A stretch of 64,000 nt of DNA from assembly GCA_038228695.1 (NCBI GenBank), contig JBBRPA010000012.1, forward strand, positions 7,903-71,902, in the 5' to 3' direction. Of this stretch, positions 53,691-61,985 are shown piece after piece; position 1 is the first letter of the stretch; every line of letters begins with the position of its first letter. The translations under genes were made by a program, and so were the position numbers. Source of the DNA: DASVRZ01 sp038228695 (GTDB taxonomy: Bacteria; Verrucomicrobiota; Verrucomicrobiia; Chthoniobacterales; DASVRZ01). The notes under the pieces were generated by a model. That model made no database searches. It saw only the letters and a list, made by a program, of their open reading frames with translations, and was not told the DNA's origin.

Positions 53691-54020
53691 CTAGATCCCT
53701 GCCCAAGCGACGAGGGTCAGGATCACGCTGGCGGTGCCTAGAAAAAACATCATGCCCGCGGGGAAAAGTTTTTTGGTCTTGAAAAAAGCGGGTGCAAAAC
53801 GGCCCAGCAGAAGCAAGCTAACTACTCCGCCGGTTACTAAGCCAATTTTTGGGCTGGCCGGAAAAATGACCAGCAACGCGCCAGCCAGATCAAGGAGTGC
53901 GCCGGAGATCAGACCGGCAATCAGCGAGGCCTGACTTTTCGCACGAACAAACCCCATTACCCCACCAATCTGAGTGAGAGAGGCAAAGACAAAATAGTAA
54001 ACTAGTGTGATGTGAATCAT
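53691..54020 (-). CDS. TMEM14-like small membrane protein
   Basis: A 109-aa protein with about four hydrophobic helices (MIHITLVYYFVFASLTQIGGVMGFVRAKSQASLIAG...), matching the TMEM14 pattern (GGVxGFVRAKSxASLIAGxxSG). ATG 54020 overlaps the SDR stop (ATGA). The frame extends to 54284, but that part is antisense-free shadow of the SDR gene. Function unknown. Confidence 0.82.
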   Translation of the reverse strand: MIHITLVYYFVFASLTQIGGVMGFVRAKSQASLIAGLISGALLDLAGALLVIFPASPKIGLVTGGVVSLLLLGRFAPAFFKTKKLFPAGMMFFLGTASVILTLVAWAGI

Positions 54021-54838
54021 AATTCTTCGGAGGCCTTCAAGCGGCGCAGACCCAGAAATGGGCGAATGAGGAAAAACGGAATGATGGCCAGCGCGAGCGC
54101 GACTAGGCACATCGCAACGCCCGGGACGACACGCGGCCGATTTCCAGCGACCGCGAGCAATCCAGCGCGGGCCACTTCGGCCGCCTCGACCGAGAGCAAG
54201 CCCGGGGTCCCCATATCGAACTGCTCGTTCTCGCCTGTTCGGGTGGCTTGTTGCCCAAACTCCGTCGGCACCGGCCCGGGACACAATGCGGTGACGCTAA
54301 CACCCGTCCCGCGCAGCTCAGCGCGAAGGCCCTCGGAGAAACTGGTCACGTAAGCCTTGGTCGCGGCGTAAACCGTTAGATAGGGAACCGGGAGCAGACT
54401 GGCCACGGAGCTCACGTTGAGAATCGCGCCCTCGTTGTGGCGGATCATAGTCGGCAGCAAGCCGTGCGTGAGCCGGGTGAGCGCGGCGATGTTCACTGCC
54501 AACATTTGCTCGATGCGCTCCCAACTGCCGTCCGCAAAAGGCCCGTGATCGCCCACGCCGGCGTTGTTGATTAACAGATCCACCTGGAGATCATGCCGAT
54601 CGAGCCATTCCAGAAATTGCGCGGTGTCGGACTCCGAGGCAAGATCCACGCCGTAGGTCAAAACATTCACCTCCGGAACCAGTTCCGCGATTTCTTTTTT
54701 GAGTTCGTCGAGCCGGTCGAGTCGTCGCGCAGCAATAATGAGGGTCTCCGCGTGGGGGGCGAGCTGCAAGGCGAATTCCCGTCCGATGCCCGAGGAGGCA
54801 CCGGTAATGAGCACCGTGCAGTCGTTGAAATAGTCCAT
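54017..54838 (-). CDS. Short-chain dehydrogenase with C-terminal membrane segment
   Basis: A classical SDR of 273 aa from ATG 54838 (MDYFNDCTVLITGASSGIGRE). NAD(P)-binding GASSGIG, NNAG, catalytic Ser in NVSSVAS and YAATK (Tyr and Lys). The end (MCLVALALAIIPFFLIRPFL) is a membrane helix. Such membrane-tied SDRs often act on lipids. The substrate is unknown. Confidence 0.87.
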   Translation of the reverse strand: MDYFNDCTVLITGASSGIGREFALQLAPHAETLIIAARRLDRLDELKKEIAELVPEVNVLTYGVDLASESDTAQFLEWLDRHDLQVDLLINNAGVGDHGPFADGSWERIEQMLAVNIAALTRLTHGLLPTMIRHNEGAILNVSSVASLLPVPYLTVYAATKAYVTSFSEGLRAELRGTGVSVTALCPGPVPTEFGQQATRTGENEQFDMGTPGLLSVEAAEVARAGLLAVAGNRPRVVPGVAMCLVALALAIIPFFLIRPFLGLRRLKASEEL

Positions 54839-54923
54839 GCCGCCAAGATGAACCGGGAAAGATGTTTTTGGAATGAAAAATTCATCCGCCGTCTCTGACG
54901 AATCGTTGCTATGTTGCGAGGCA

Positions 54924-55808
54924 ATGCGCGGGCTGGTCATTTTTCTAACAATGGGTTGGTTGCTCACCAATTCCGCCTTGCGGGCAGGCGAATCGGACGT
55001 TACCCGGAAAACAGAGTTGCCCGGAGCGGTCGTGACTGAACTGCAGACTGGTAATGTCCTGCGGCTGACGCTGTCCTTCGAAACTCGCCGCGTGGTCGTG
55101 GAGACCCTCGTCAACGGCCCTGATCGCACGCCGCTGCGGACGGATTTCGGGCGGGCGGGAGCGGATGCAGCCGACGACAAACCTTTGCTTGAGCCCGCCT
55201 GGCTGGTCGATGCGAATGGCGACGGTTTTTATTTTCCCAGCCAGCCGGATTTTACCGTGCGCGCCCACCCAGCCGAAGGGGTTTTCGCCCTAGAGGAGAC
55301 GACTATTGTCCCAGAATCGACGCGTCGCTCTTTCCGATTGGAATTTGCAAAAACTAGCGCGAGCGACATGGGGCGAATCGCCGGGGACATGGTCAACCCA
55401 GTGCTCGCTCCGTTGCAGATTACCGAGAACGATGACGACGAACTGATTGTTTATGACACAGCCACCCGGACGACGGCTTACGCGATCGAACGACCCAGCG
55501 ACCGAATGAATTCCGCCGGTTACCTTAGCGGAAGCAGTCAGCCTTGCGTGGTGCTGATCCGGAGTGGCGAAGACGGAATTACCCTTTCCGCAGGAAAAGC
55601 CGGTCCGCCGGGAAAAATCCGCCTGAAACTGTTTGGCGAATGGACCCCCGCGCCCGGTTCGGAAACTTCCGTCACATGCCAGCCAAAAGCGGGACGAACT
55701 TGGATCGAACTGAACGCCGGAAGCGATGGAAGCGCGGCGATCGAACTGAAAAAACTCCCCAACATAGGATACGTTCAGCGTCTTTTAGAGCTTTTCTTGA
55801 AAAAATAA
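54924..55808 (+). CDS. Exported protein of unknown function
   Basis: A 294-aa exported protein; ATG 54924 has GAGG four bases upstream and gives a signal peptide (MRGLVIFLTMGWLLTNSALRAG). The body is beta-rich and without cysteine motifs that I recognise. Lone gene between the divergent SDR and the vapBC operon. Confidence 0.68.
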   Translation: MRGLVIFLTMGWLLTNSALRAGESDVTRKTELPGAVVTELQTGNVLRLTLSFETRRVVVETLVNGPDRTPLRTDFGRAGADAADDKPLLEPAWLVDANGDGFYFPSQPDFTVRAHPAEGVFALEETTIVPESTRRSFRLEFAKTSASDMGRIAGDMVNPVLAPLQITENDDDELIVYDTATRTTAYAIERPSDRMNSAGYLSGSSQPCVVLIRSGEDGITLSAGKAGPPGKIRLKLFGEWTPAPGSETSVTCQPKAGRTWIELNAGSDGSAAIELKKLPNIGYVQRLLELFLKK

Positions 55809-55814
55809 TCGGCG

Positions 55815-55848
55815 AAATGATGCAAAAGTTCTTGTGCTTGCATCATTT
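55815..55848. promoter_or_regulatory. Inverted repeat before vapB, candidate autoregulatory operator
   Basis: aaatgatgcaa (55815-55825) and ttgcatcattt (55838-55848) are perfect 11-base complementary arms around 12 bases, ending 17 bases before the antitoxin start. A possible -10 (taagat, 55854-55859) lies just downstream with ttgtgc (55832-55837) as -35. No T run, so not a terminator. Confidence 0.6.
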
Positions 55849-55865
55849 GGCAGTAAGATGGGTTC

Positions 55866-56117
55866 ATGAGAGTCAGCGTTGAAATGGAAAACAAACTCGT
55901 CGAGCAGATCATGGAAATGACTGGCGAGCGGAAGATGAGCGCGGCGATCGCCAAGGCGGCCGAGATGTTTGTGAAACGGCAGAAGGCGGTCGCGATGATC
56001 CGGGCGTTGCGGGAAGATCCCCTCGATTACGGCGAGACCAACGACGAGCTCGAGGCGGCGGCCGATCCCGAGCCGGGGGCGGCCCCGGTGACTTATCGTA
56101 AATCCACCCGAAAATAA
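55866..56117 (+). CDS. vapB: VapB-type antitoxin
   Basis: An 83-aa ribbon-helix-helix-type antitoxin (MRVSVEMENKLVEQIMEMTGERKMSAAIAKAAEMFVKRQKA) with an acidic C-terminal tail that would bind the toxin. The PIN toxin gene starts six bases later. The 34-base inverted repeat upstream is its likely operator. Confidence 0.82.
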   Translation: MRVSVEMENKLVEQIMEMTGERKMSAAIAKAAEMFVKRQKAVAMIRALREDPLDYGETNDELEAAADPEPGAAPVTYRKSTRK

Positions 56118-56123
56118 ACGCGC

Positions 56124-56543
56124 ATGGTTCTAGTCGATTCTTCGGTCTGGATTGAATTGTTCCGGCGTGACGGCGATCTGGCCGTGAGCCTCGCGGTGGA
56201 AAATCTCGTTGCCGAGTTTGCCGCGGTGCTCTGCGGGCCGGTCAAAATGGAAGTGCTCGGAGGGGCGCGGCCGCATGAAGAAAAGCGGATCCGCGCTCTT
56301 TTCGATCTGGTTCCCTATTTACCGGAGTCGGAAAAACTTTGGGACCAGACCGCGCAGTTTTATCAACGGCTGCGCAACGCCGGCCTGACTGTGCCTTGGG
56401 TGGATGCAATGATCGTGGGGATCGCCGCGCGCCGGGGTTGCTTAGTTTACGCGAAGGATCGGCATTTCGTGGAAATGGAGCGACTGGGATTTGTAAAGCT
56501 CTATGTGCCAGGCCCAGGAGGACGTTTTACAGAAATGGAATGA
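56124..56543 (+). CDS. vapC: VapC-type PIN-domain toxin
   Basis: A 139-aa PIN ribonuclease with all four acidic residues: D5 (VLVDSSVWIE), E43, D94 (PWVDAMIV) and D112 (YAKDRHF). The VapC family cuts tRNA or rRNA in growth arrest. The stop overlaps the gluQ start by four bases. Confidence 0.88.
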   Translation: MVLVDSSVWIELFRRDGDLAVSLAVENLVAEFAAVLCGPVKMEVLGGARPHEEKRIRALFDLVPYLPESEKLWDQTAQFYQRLRNAGLTVPWVDAMIVGIAARRGCLVYAKDRHFVEMERLGFVKLYVPGPGGRFTEME

Positions 56544-57340
56544 AACCGATCTCGTATCGTGGTCGATTGGCCCCTTCGCCGACGGGCTACCTGCATGCGG
56601 GCCACGCGCTGACTTTTTTGCGGGCCGCGCAACGGGCCCGATCCGCCAATGGAACGCTCCTCCTGCGGATCGACGATCTCGATCGTGCCCGCTGCAAACC
56701 GGAATATGTCGCTGCCGCGTTGGAAGATTTGCACTGGTGCGGACTCGAATGGGAGGGCGACCCAGTTTACCAAAGTGCGCAGGATTATTCGGAGGCCTGG
56801 AGCCGATTGCAGGAGGCGGGCGCGATCTACCCGTGCGTCTGTTCGCGGAAAGAAGTGCTCACTGCAATCGGCGCTCCGCATGGTGGCGAAGAGGAAGCTA
56901 TTTATCCAGGCACCTGCCGTGGCCGGACGGGTGGAACCGCGGCGAGTAACTGGCGGTTTCGCGTGCCGGATGGCGAGAAACTAACGTTCTTCGATCAACG
57001 GATCGGATGGCAACGCGCAGTGGCCGGGCGCGACTTCGGCGATTTCCTGGTCTGGCGCAAAGACGGGTTGCCGGCCTACGAACTCGCCGTCGTTGTGGAC
57101 GACGCAGCGATGGAGATCAGCGAAGTCGTGCGGGGCGAGGACTTGGTGCGATCGACTTTCCGGCAACTGCTGGTTTATCGCGCGCTCGGATTGACGACCC
57201 CGGCGTTTTTTCACGCCCCGCTCGTCCGCGACGAAAGCGGTGCACGCATGGCCAAACGATCGGGGGGGTTTACCCTTCGGGAGATGCGGGCGGCGGGGCT
57301 GCCTCCTCCGCGTTTGGAGGAACTTCCGGAAGTGGCGTGA
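56540..57340 (+). CDS. gluQ: Glutamyl-Q tRNA(Asp) synthetase
   Basis: A 266-aa catalytic-domain paralogue of glutamyl-tRNA synthetase. It has RLAPSPTGYLHAGHALTF (HIGH region), a zinc site (YPCVCSRKEV ... YPGTC) and a KMSKS-like MAKRSGG. It attaches glutamate to queuosine in tRNA-Asp. The frame extends upstream to 56339, but ATG 56540 fits the family and overlaps the vapC stop. It converges with the exonuclease gene, sharing 71 bases. Confidence 0.9.
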   Translation: MKPISYRGRLAPSPTGYLHAGHALTFLRAAQRARSANGTLLLRIDDLDRARCKPEYVAAALEDLHWCGLEWEGDPVYQSAQDYSEAWSRLQEAGAIYPCVCSRKEVLTAIGAPHGGEEEAIYPGTCRGRTGGTAASNWRFRVPDGEKLTFFDQRIGWQRAVAGRDFGDFLVWRKDGLPAYELAVVVDDAAMEISEVVRGEDLVRSTFRQLLVYRALGLTTPAFFHAPLVRDESGARMAKRSGGFTLREMRAAGLPPPRLEELPEVA

Positions 57341-58364
57341 CGAGGTGATGGTTTAGCGGGCGCACCTTGTCGTGGATGTGTGGAGCGATGAGCGGAAGCG
57401 AACGATAGCCCTGCGCAAAAATTTCCAACTTGGCATCGAGGTTATCGATCATGTTCAGAGCAACCGCCTCGGGGGTCTTCGGTATGACGGGTGAACCAAA
57501 TTCATGGGAGCCGTGATGCGAGGCCACGAGATGGAGCAGATGCATCCGGACTAGCTCGGAGGAGGGCTCAAGGTTTTTCCAGTCCTCAAGTTGCGGCTGC
57601 ATTTTACGCCAAAGGGAATTAACCAACTCCGCACCGATCGTGATATGCCCGAGCAATTCCCCGCGTTCATCGAGCGCGATGCCGAAGCCATTTTCTGGCA
57701 CGTGATTTTCCCAGAGTTTACCAATGTCGTGCAGTAAAGTGCCGGCCAGCAACAGATCGCGGTTGAGATAGGGATAAACCTGCTGAAGGACGTCGGCGGA
57801 ACGCATCATTTGCGCGGTGTGCTCGACCAACCCGCCTCGGCGCGCGTGGTGGACGAAACGGGCTCCCGCGCTGCGTTGAAAGCGTGGACCAAAATCGGAC
57901 AGAAAAATGCCGCAGACCGTCCGCAGGCGGAGATCGTTCATCGTGCCAACGAGCCGCTCGATCTCTGCGTAATCGGCCAGTTGCCGCGCTCGGATTTCCG
58001 GCGGACCCGCGAGGAGCGTATCCCGCTCGTCGTCAGCGAGCGGACGCAGCTCGAATTTTCTAACATCAACGCCATAATTTCCGTTGCGGAAAAATTCCCC
58101 TCGCAGTTCGTGGAATTCCCCCGGGGCCCGCTCGGCGAGTTCCGCATAGGCAGGATGATCGCTCCAGACGCGGAGGGTGATGCCAGCGGTGGCATCGAGA
58201 AAATGCAGCTCGAGAAACGGCTTCCCATCCCGGGTGAGCTTAGGCTGGTTCGCCTCGATCTGGACGTGGGCGCAACCGGGGATCGGTTGGGTTTCAGCGG
58301 CGAGCTTGAGGGCGGCGAGGGTTTGCAATTCCACTCCCCGATTCAATCGTTTTGGCCATCGCAC
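57270..58364 (-). CDS. YhaM-like 3'-5' exoribonuclease (OB fold + HD domain)
   Basis: A 364-aa protein with an N-terminal OB-fold (FLELHFLDATAGITLRVWSD) and an HD domain (RGGLVEHTAQMM, LLLAGTLLHDIGK, LLGHITIGAELV, VASHHGSHEFGSP), the YhaM/Cbf1 layout. It probably degrades RNA or single-stranded DNA from the 3' end. The Pro-rich C-terminal tail overlaps gluQ antisense. It is divergent from the dNTPase gene 49 bases away. Confidence 0.85.
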   Translation of the reverse strand: MRWPKRLNRGVELQTLAALKLAAETQPIPGCAHVQIEANQPKLTRDGKPFLELHFLDATAGITLRVWSDHPAYAELAERAPGEFHELRGEFFRNGNYGVDVRKFELRPLADDERDTLLAGPPEIRARQLADYAEIERLVGTMNDLRLRTVCGIFLSDFGPRFQRSAGARFVHHARRGGLVEHTAQMMRSADVLQQVYPYLNRDLLLAGTLLHDIGKLWENHVPENGFGIALDERGELLGHITIGAELVNSLWRKMQPQLEDWKNLEPSSELVRMHLLHLVASHHGSHEFGSPVIPKTPEAVALNMIDNLDAKLEIFAQGYRSLPLIAPHIHDKVRPLNHHLVTPLPEVPPNAEEAAPPPASPEG

Positions 58365-58413
58365 GGCAAACTTTTTTGCTTCTGGAGAACGGGACGACGG
58401 CTATCTTGCTTGG

Positions 58414-59679
58414 GTGAATCAATTTTACTCGGCGTTCGACACGGAACTTTACACCGGACATCCGCCGACCGATTCCTACCGCTCGGCTTTCGAGGTGGAG
58501 CGCGACCGCGTGATTTACACGGCGGCTTTCCGGCGGCTCCAGGCAAAGACCCAGGTTTTTCTTTCCGGCGAATACGATTTCTATCGGACGCGTTTGACCC
58601 ACTCGATCGAGGTCGCGCAGATCGGGCGTTCGATCTGTCAATTTCTCAAGCGCAAAGGCGATCCGCTGCGCGACGATTTTTTCATCGATCCCGATCTCGT
58701 CGAGGCCGGATGTCTCGCCCACGATCTAGGCCACCCGCCGTTTGGCCACGCTGGTGAACGGACGCTGCACCGGCTAATGTCGGCGAACTTCGGCGGATTC
58801 GAGGGCAACGCCCAGAGTTTGCGAATGATCGCACGAACGATTTACAGCGGCGACTCTGGCCGGCGCGGATTGAATCCGACGCGGGCTTTTGCGGACGGCA
58901 TCCTGAAATACAAAACGCTTTTCTCCGATGCCGCCGGGGCAACAAATCACTACATCTACGACGCGGACGCGGACCTGCTAACTTGGGTGCTCGGCGGTCA
59001 GTCCTGGCCAAAATCGCTCGCCCCGGGAAAAGCCCGGAATAGCCTGCGCAGCATCGAATGCCAGATCATGGACTGGGCCGATGACACAGCCTACTCACTG
59101 AATGATTTGGTCGATTGCATCAATGGCGGATTTCTCCGGCTGGAAACGGTCGAATCCTGGGCCGGCGGCCAAAAGCTCGGCGCACTGGAAACGACCGCGC
59201 TCGAGTTATTGTTAGGAGTGATTCATTCCCGGCGGCCCGAGCCCATTTTCGGCCGGAAAGTCGGCGAATACATTCACGCGGTGTCGCTCGAAGAATCGGA
59301 AAATTTCCTGAGTCCCCTCACCCATCGGCACCGGTTTCGGCTGGAGGTCGCGAGCGAGATCCGGGAAGAGGCGGAATTTTACAAACGAGTCGCGCGGGAG
59401 CTGGTCTTTTGGAGTCCGCAACTGCGCCAACTCGAGCACAAGGGCGACCGGATTCTCGAGCGGATTTTTGAGGCGTTTCTAACCTTTGCGACCGACCCGG
59501 ACGCGGCGGAATTTTCGCTCTTCCCGGCGACGGTGGAGAAATCGATCCGGCAGGAAAAAAGTGCGGCGCTGCGGGTGCGCGTGATGTGCGATTATCTCGC
59601 CGGGATGACGGATGGATTCGCTATTCGAACCTACAAGCGGCTGTTCGATCCGGACTTCGGTTCGCTGATGGAAATCTAG
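58414..59679 (+). CDS. dgt: dGTPase-like dNTP triphosphohydrolase
   Basis: A 421-aa HD-domain dNTPase. RRLQAKTQVF, TRLTHSIEVAQIGR and CLAHDLGHPPFGHAGE hold the metal-binding His/Asp set. GTG 58414 (VNQFYSAFDTELYTG) is chosen because the frame upstream is antisense to the exonuclease gene. It regulates dNTP pools. Its end overlaps the HtrA-like gene by four bases, convergent. Confidence 0.88.
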   Translation: MNQFYSAFDTELYTGHPPTDSYRSAFEVERDRVIYTAAFRRLQAKTQVFLSGEYDFYRTRLTHSIEVAQIGRSICQFLKRKGDPLRDDFFIDPDLVEAGCLAHDLGHPPFGHAGERTLHRLMSANFGGFEGNAQSLRMIARTIYSGDSGRRGLNPTRAFADGILKYKTLFSDAAGATNHYIYDADADLLTWVLGGQSWPKSLAPGKARNSLRSIECQIMDWADDTAYSLNDLVDCINGGFLRLETVESWAGGQKLGALETTALELLLGVIHSRRPEPIFGRKVGEYIHAVSLEESENFLSPLTHRHRFRLEVASEIREEAEFYKRVARELVFWSPQLRQLEHKGDRILERIFEAFLTFATDPDAAEFSLFPATVEKSIRQEKSAALRVRVMCDYLAGMTDGFAIRTYKRLFDPDFGSLMEI

Positions 59680-60698
59680 TGCCCGGAGGTCAGATTAAAA
59701 GTGCCTCCGAAATCCGATTGAGTGATCGCTCGGGCGGATTCAGCGCTCTCGCTATTAGGATGCTCGGCCGCAGAAACACTGAATGTAAGATGCTGTCCAT
59801 CGCGGATAACCTCGACGGATGTTTTTTCTCCGGAGGTTAGATAGAAGGAGCCGTTGAGCACGTCTTCGGGTTGCGCGACGGCGACGTGGCCAATGCGCAA
59901 GAGGGTGTCGCCTTTGCGGATACCGGATTGGGCGGCGGGCGTATCGTCCACTAGTCCGTCAATCAGGACGACTGAACCTTCGTGCTCCTCGGGCGACTTG
60001 CTCACGGTGATGCCGATCCAACCGTGCCGCACCCCGCCATAACGAACGTAATCGCTGCGAATTTTTTCCGCCGCTTCGATGGGCAGCGCGTAACAGGCAG
60101 AGCCGCCGTCGAGTCCGCTGATCAAGATGCCGACAACCTCACCTTTGGTGTTAATGAGCGGCGCGCCGCTTTCGCCGCGCTGCACGGAGACGTTGGCCCG
60201 AATGTGGGTGGTGCTGAAATAGCGATTGAGATACTTCAGGTCGAATCCACCGATGAAACCGAGCGTAGGAGTGACCGGTAGGTCCATTGGATAACCAACC
60301 GTGACGACCGGCGAGGCGATGGCTAGGTCGGCAGATTTTCCGATTGAGAGAAAAGGGGTGCTGGTATCGACCTTAAGCAACACGATTCCACTCCGAGGAT
60401 CGGCCAGCAGACGCGTAGCGGTCAATTTCCGATCGCCCGATTCGACGATGATGTTAGTCGATTCCCCGGCCACGGCGTAGGTTGTGTAGAGCGTGCCGTT
60501 GGGATCAATGAAGAATCCGCTGCCGACACAGCGACCGTGCTTGTCGTCAGCGCGAATTTTAACCACGGCGCCCCGGGCATTTTGGAACACCGTCTGGACG
60601 GCCTCGGTCATCGAGGAAAGCACGTTGTCTTCCGCCTGAAGCGGGATGCCGCCGGCAACGAGCAGGCCACAGACAGCCGTCAAAACTCGCGGAGACAT
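59676..60698 (-). CDS. HtrA-like PDZ protein lacking catalytic His and Asp
   Basis: A 340-aa exported protein: signal MSPRVLTAVCGLLVAGGIPLQA, a trypsin-like domain, and a PDZ domain (WIGITVSKSPEEHEGSVVLIDGLVDDTPAAQSGIRKGDTLLRIG). Compared with DegP, TNNHVV is TTYAVA (His to Ala75) and the DxA Asp position is Gly104 (PRSGIVLLKVD). Ser178 in RGESGAPL is kept. A classic triad is impossible, so it is probably a pseudoprotease sensor. ATG 60698 has GGAG seven bases upstream; ATG 60746 is also possible. Third gene of the sigma operon. Confidence 0.8.
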   Translation of the reverse strand: MSPRVLTAVCGLLVAGGIPLQAEDNVLSSMTEAVQTVFQNARGAVVKIRADDKHGRCVGSGFFIDPNGTLYTTYAVAGESTNIIVESGDRKLTATRLLADPRSGIVLLKVDTSTPFLSIGKSADLAIASPVVTVGYPMDLPVTPTLGFIGGFDLKYLNRYFSTTHIRANVSVQRGESGAPLINTKGEVVGILISGLDGGSACYALPIEAAEKIRSDYVRYGGVRHGWIGITVSKSPEEHEGSVVLIDGLVDDTPAAQSGIRKGDTLLRIGHVAVAQPEDVLNGSFYLTSGEKTSVEVIRDGQHLTFSVSAAEHPNSESAESARAITQSDFGGTFNLTSGH

Positions 60699-60726
60699 GC
60701 AGAAACTCCAGCCCGCTCGGCTGAGC

Positions 60727-61212
60727 TTAGAAGCTGAACGAAGCATCGTAACTCGCCGGGCGCGCATCGAGAATGTAGCGCGGCTGGACATCGCCCCCGG
60801 TGGCGGAATTTCCAAGATTAAGCTGCGATTGCACTTCCAAATCCGAGAGATCCAGCGGGCGGTTCAAAGCGAGAGCAGAGCGCGGCGCGGAAACGGCGAC
60901 TGGTGCGAACGACTGACCCGCGGCCAACGTTTCGACGCGATCGGCTGGCTGCAAACCGTTGATGGCCAAGGCGGCTGCGCCAAAGACCGCGAGGGTGAGA
61001 GCGTAGGCGTAACGTGGAACGGTGAAGTTTTCCATCCATTCGGCGGTGCTTTCCCAGAGGGCGGCAAAGCCCGTCTTGCGGGAGGCCTCCCAGCGCTGGC
61101 GACGGTGAAATTCCTTTAAGAAACGCTCGCTGTAGCTCTCGAAGCCTTGGGGCGGTTGCTCGTATTTCTTGAGCCTGAGCAGGGTTTGCAGTTCCTTAAA
61201 TTCGTCGTCCAT
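60727..61212 (-). CDS. Single-pass membrane protein in anti-sigma position
   Basis: A 161-aa protein with a charged, helical N-terminal part (MDDEFKELQTLLRLKKYEQPPQGFESYSERFLKEFHRRQR), one membrane helix (YAYALTLAVFGAAALAINGL) and a periplasmic tail. Lying 15 bases after an ECF sigma gene, it is probably the anti-sigma factor, although no zinc motif is seen. It precedes the HtrA-like gene, as in rpoE-rseA-mucD layouts. Confidence 0.7.
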   Translation of the reverse strand: MDDEFKELQTLLRLKKYEQPPQGFESYSERFLKEFHRRQRWEASRKTGFAALWESTAEWMENFTVPRYAYALTLAVFGAAALAINGLQPADRVETLAAGQSFAPVAVSAPRSALALNRPLDLSDLEVQSQLNLGNSATGGDVQPRYILDARPASYDASFSF

Positions 61213-61227
61213 GGATTCGATGTGGGT

Positions 61228-61812
61228 TTAGTTTTTGCGAAATTCTTCGAGGTAATTCTGGAGTTGGCGATGCGCGTAAAACAATCGGGAACGAACCGTT
61301 CCTTCGGAGACTCCGAGGATTTTGCTAATTTCCGCGTGCGGCATTCCTTGGATATCAAACATGGTCACGACTGCCCTGTGTTCATTCGACAGCTTCTGCA
61401 AAGACATGTTCAATCTTTGCTGGAGCTCCAACAAGTCGTTATCGCGAACCGGATTGGAGTTGGACGTGAGTTCGATGAATTCCTTGTCGTTCTGAATGCC
61501 GCCGTCGATGTCGTCGAGGCTCATGTGGAAACGGCGACCCCGCTTTTTCAAAAAATTGATCGTCATGTTCACCCCGATCGAATGCAGCCAAGTGTAGAAA
61601 CTCGATTTGCCCTGAAATCCGCCGATCGCGCGGTAGGCCTTCGAAAAAATATCCTGCAACAGATCGTTCGTGTCCTCGTGGTTCGAGGTCATGTTGTAAA
61701 CCAACCCGTAGAGCCGCTGGGTATATTTCAGGATCAACGCATCGAACGCTGCCGAATCTCCCGCTTGGGTGCGGGAAACAAGCACACTGTCTTCGGTGGG
61801 AATCGGGTCCAT
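61228..61812 (-). CDS. RpoE-like ECF sigma factor
   Basis: A 194-aa sigma factor: region 2 (AGDSAAFDALILKYTQRLYGLVYNMTSNHEDTNDLLQDIFSKAYRAI) and region 4 (LSNEHRAVVTMFDIQGMPHAEISKILGVSEGTVRSRLFYAHRQL) are complete. ATG 61812 has a strong gggagg Shine-Dalgarno; the frame also has ATG 61893. Sequence is close to the RpoE group. A sigma-E-like promoter lies upstream. Confidence 0.92.
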   Translation of the reverse strand: MDPIPTEDSVLVSRTQAGDSAAFDALILKYTQRLYGLVYNMTSNHEDTNDLLQDIFSKAYRAIGGFQGKSSFYTWLHSIGVNMTINFLKKRGRRFHMSLDDIDGGIQNDKEFIELTSNSNPVRDNDLLELQQRLNMSLQKLSNEHRAVVTMFDIQGMPHAEISKILGVSEGTVRSRLFYAHRQLQNYLEEFRKN

Positions 61813-61943
61813 GGTTTCCTCCCGCTTTTGGGTGGGAGCGGAGATTGGGCCAATGAACGGAATTTTTCCAGCAAATAAGGAAGCGCTTACCATGATAGAA
61901 TCGACCGAAGAACCGTTGGAAGGGCAATAGAAGTCACCGCAAC

Positions 61944-61970
61944 TCAGACCGTTGAAACGGCGTTTTGTTC
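61944..61970 (-). promoter_or_regulatory. Sigma-E-like promoter upstream of the sigma gene
   Basis: On the minus strand GAACAA (61970-61965), a 16-base spacer and TCTGA (61948-61944) match the E. coli sigma-E consensus GAACTT-N16-TCTGA, with two mismatches in -35. Transcription would start near 61937, 125 bases before ATG 61812. Confidence 0.55.
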
Positions 61971-61985
61971 AGAAAACTTTCCCGA

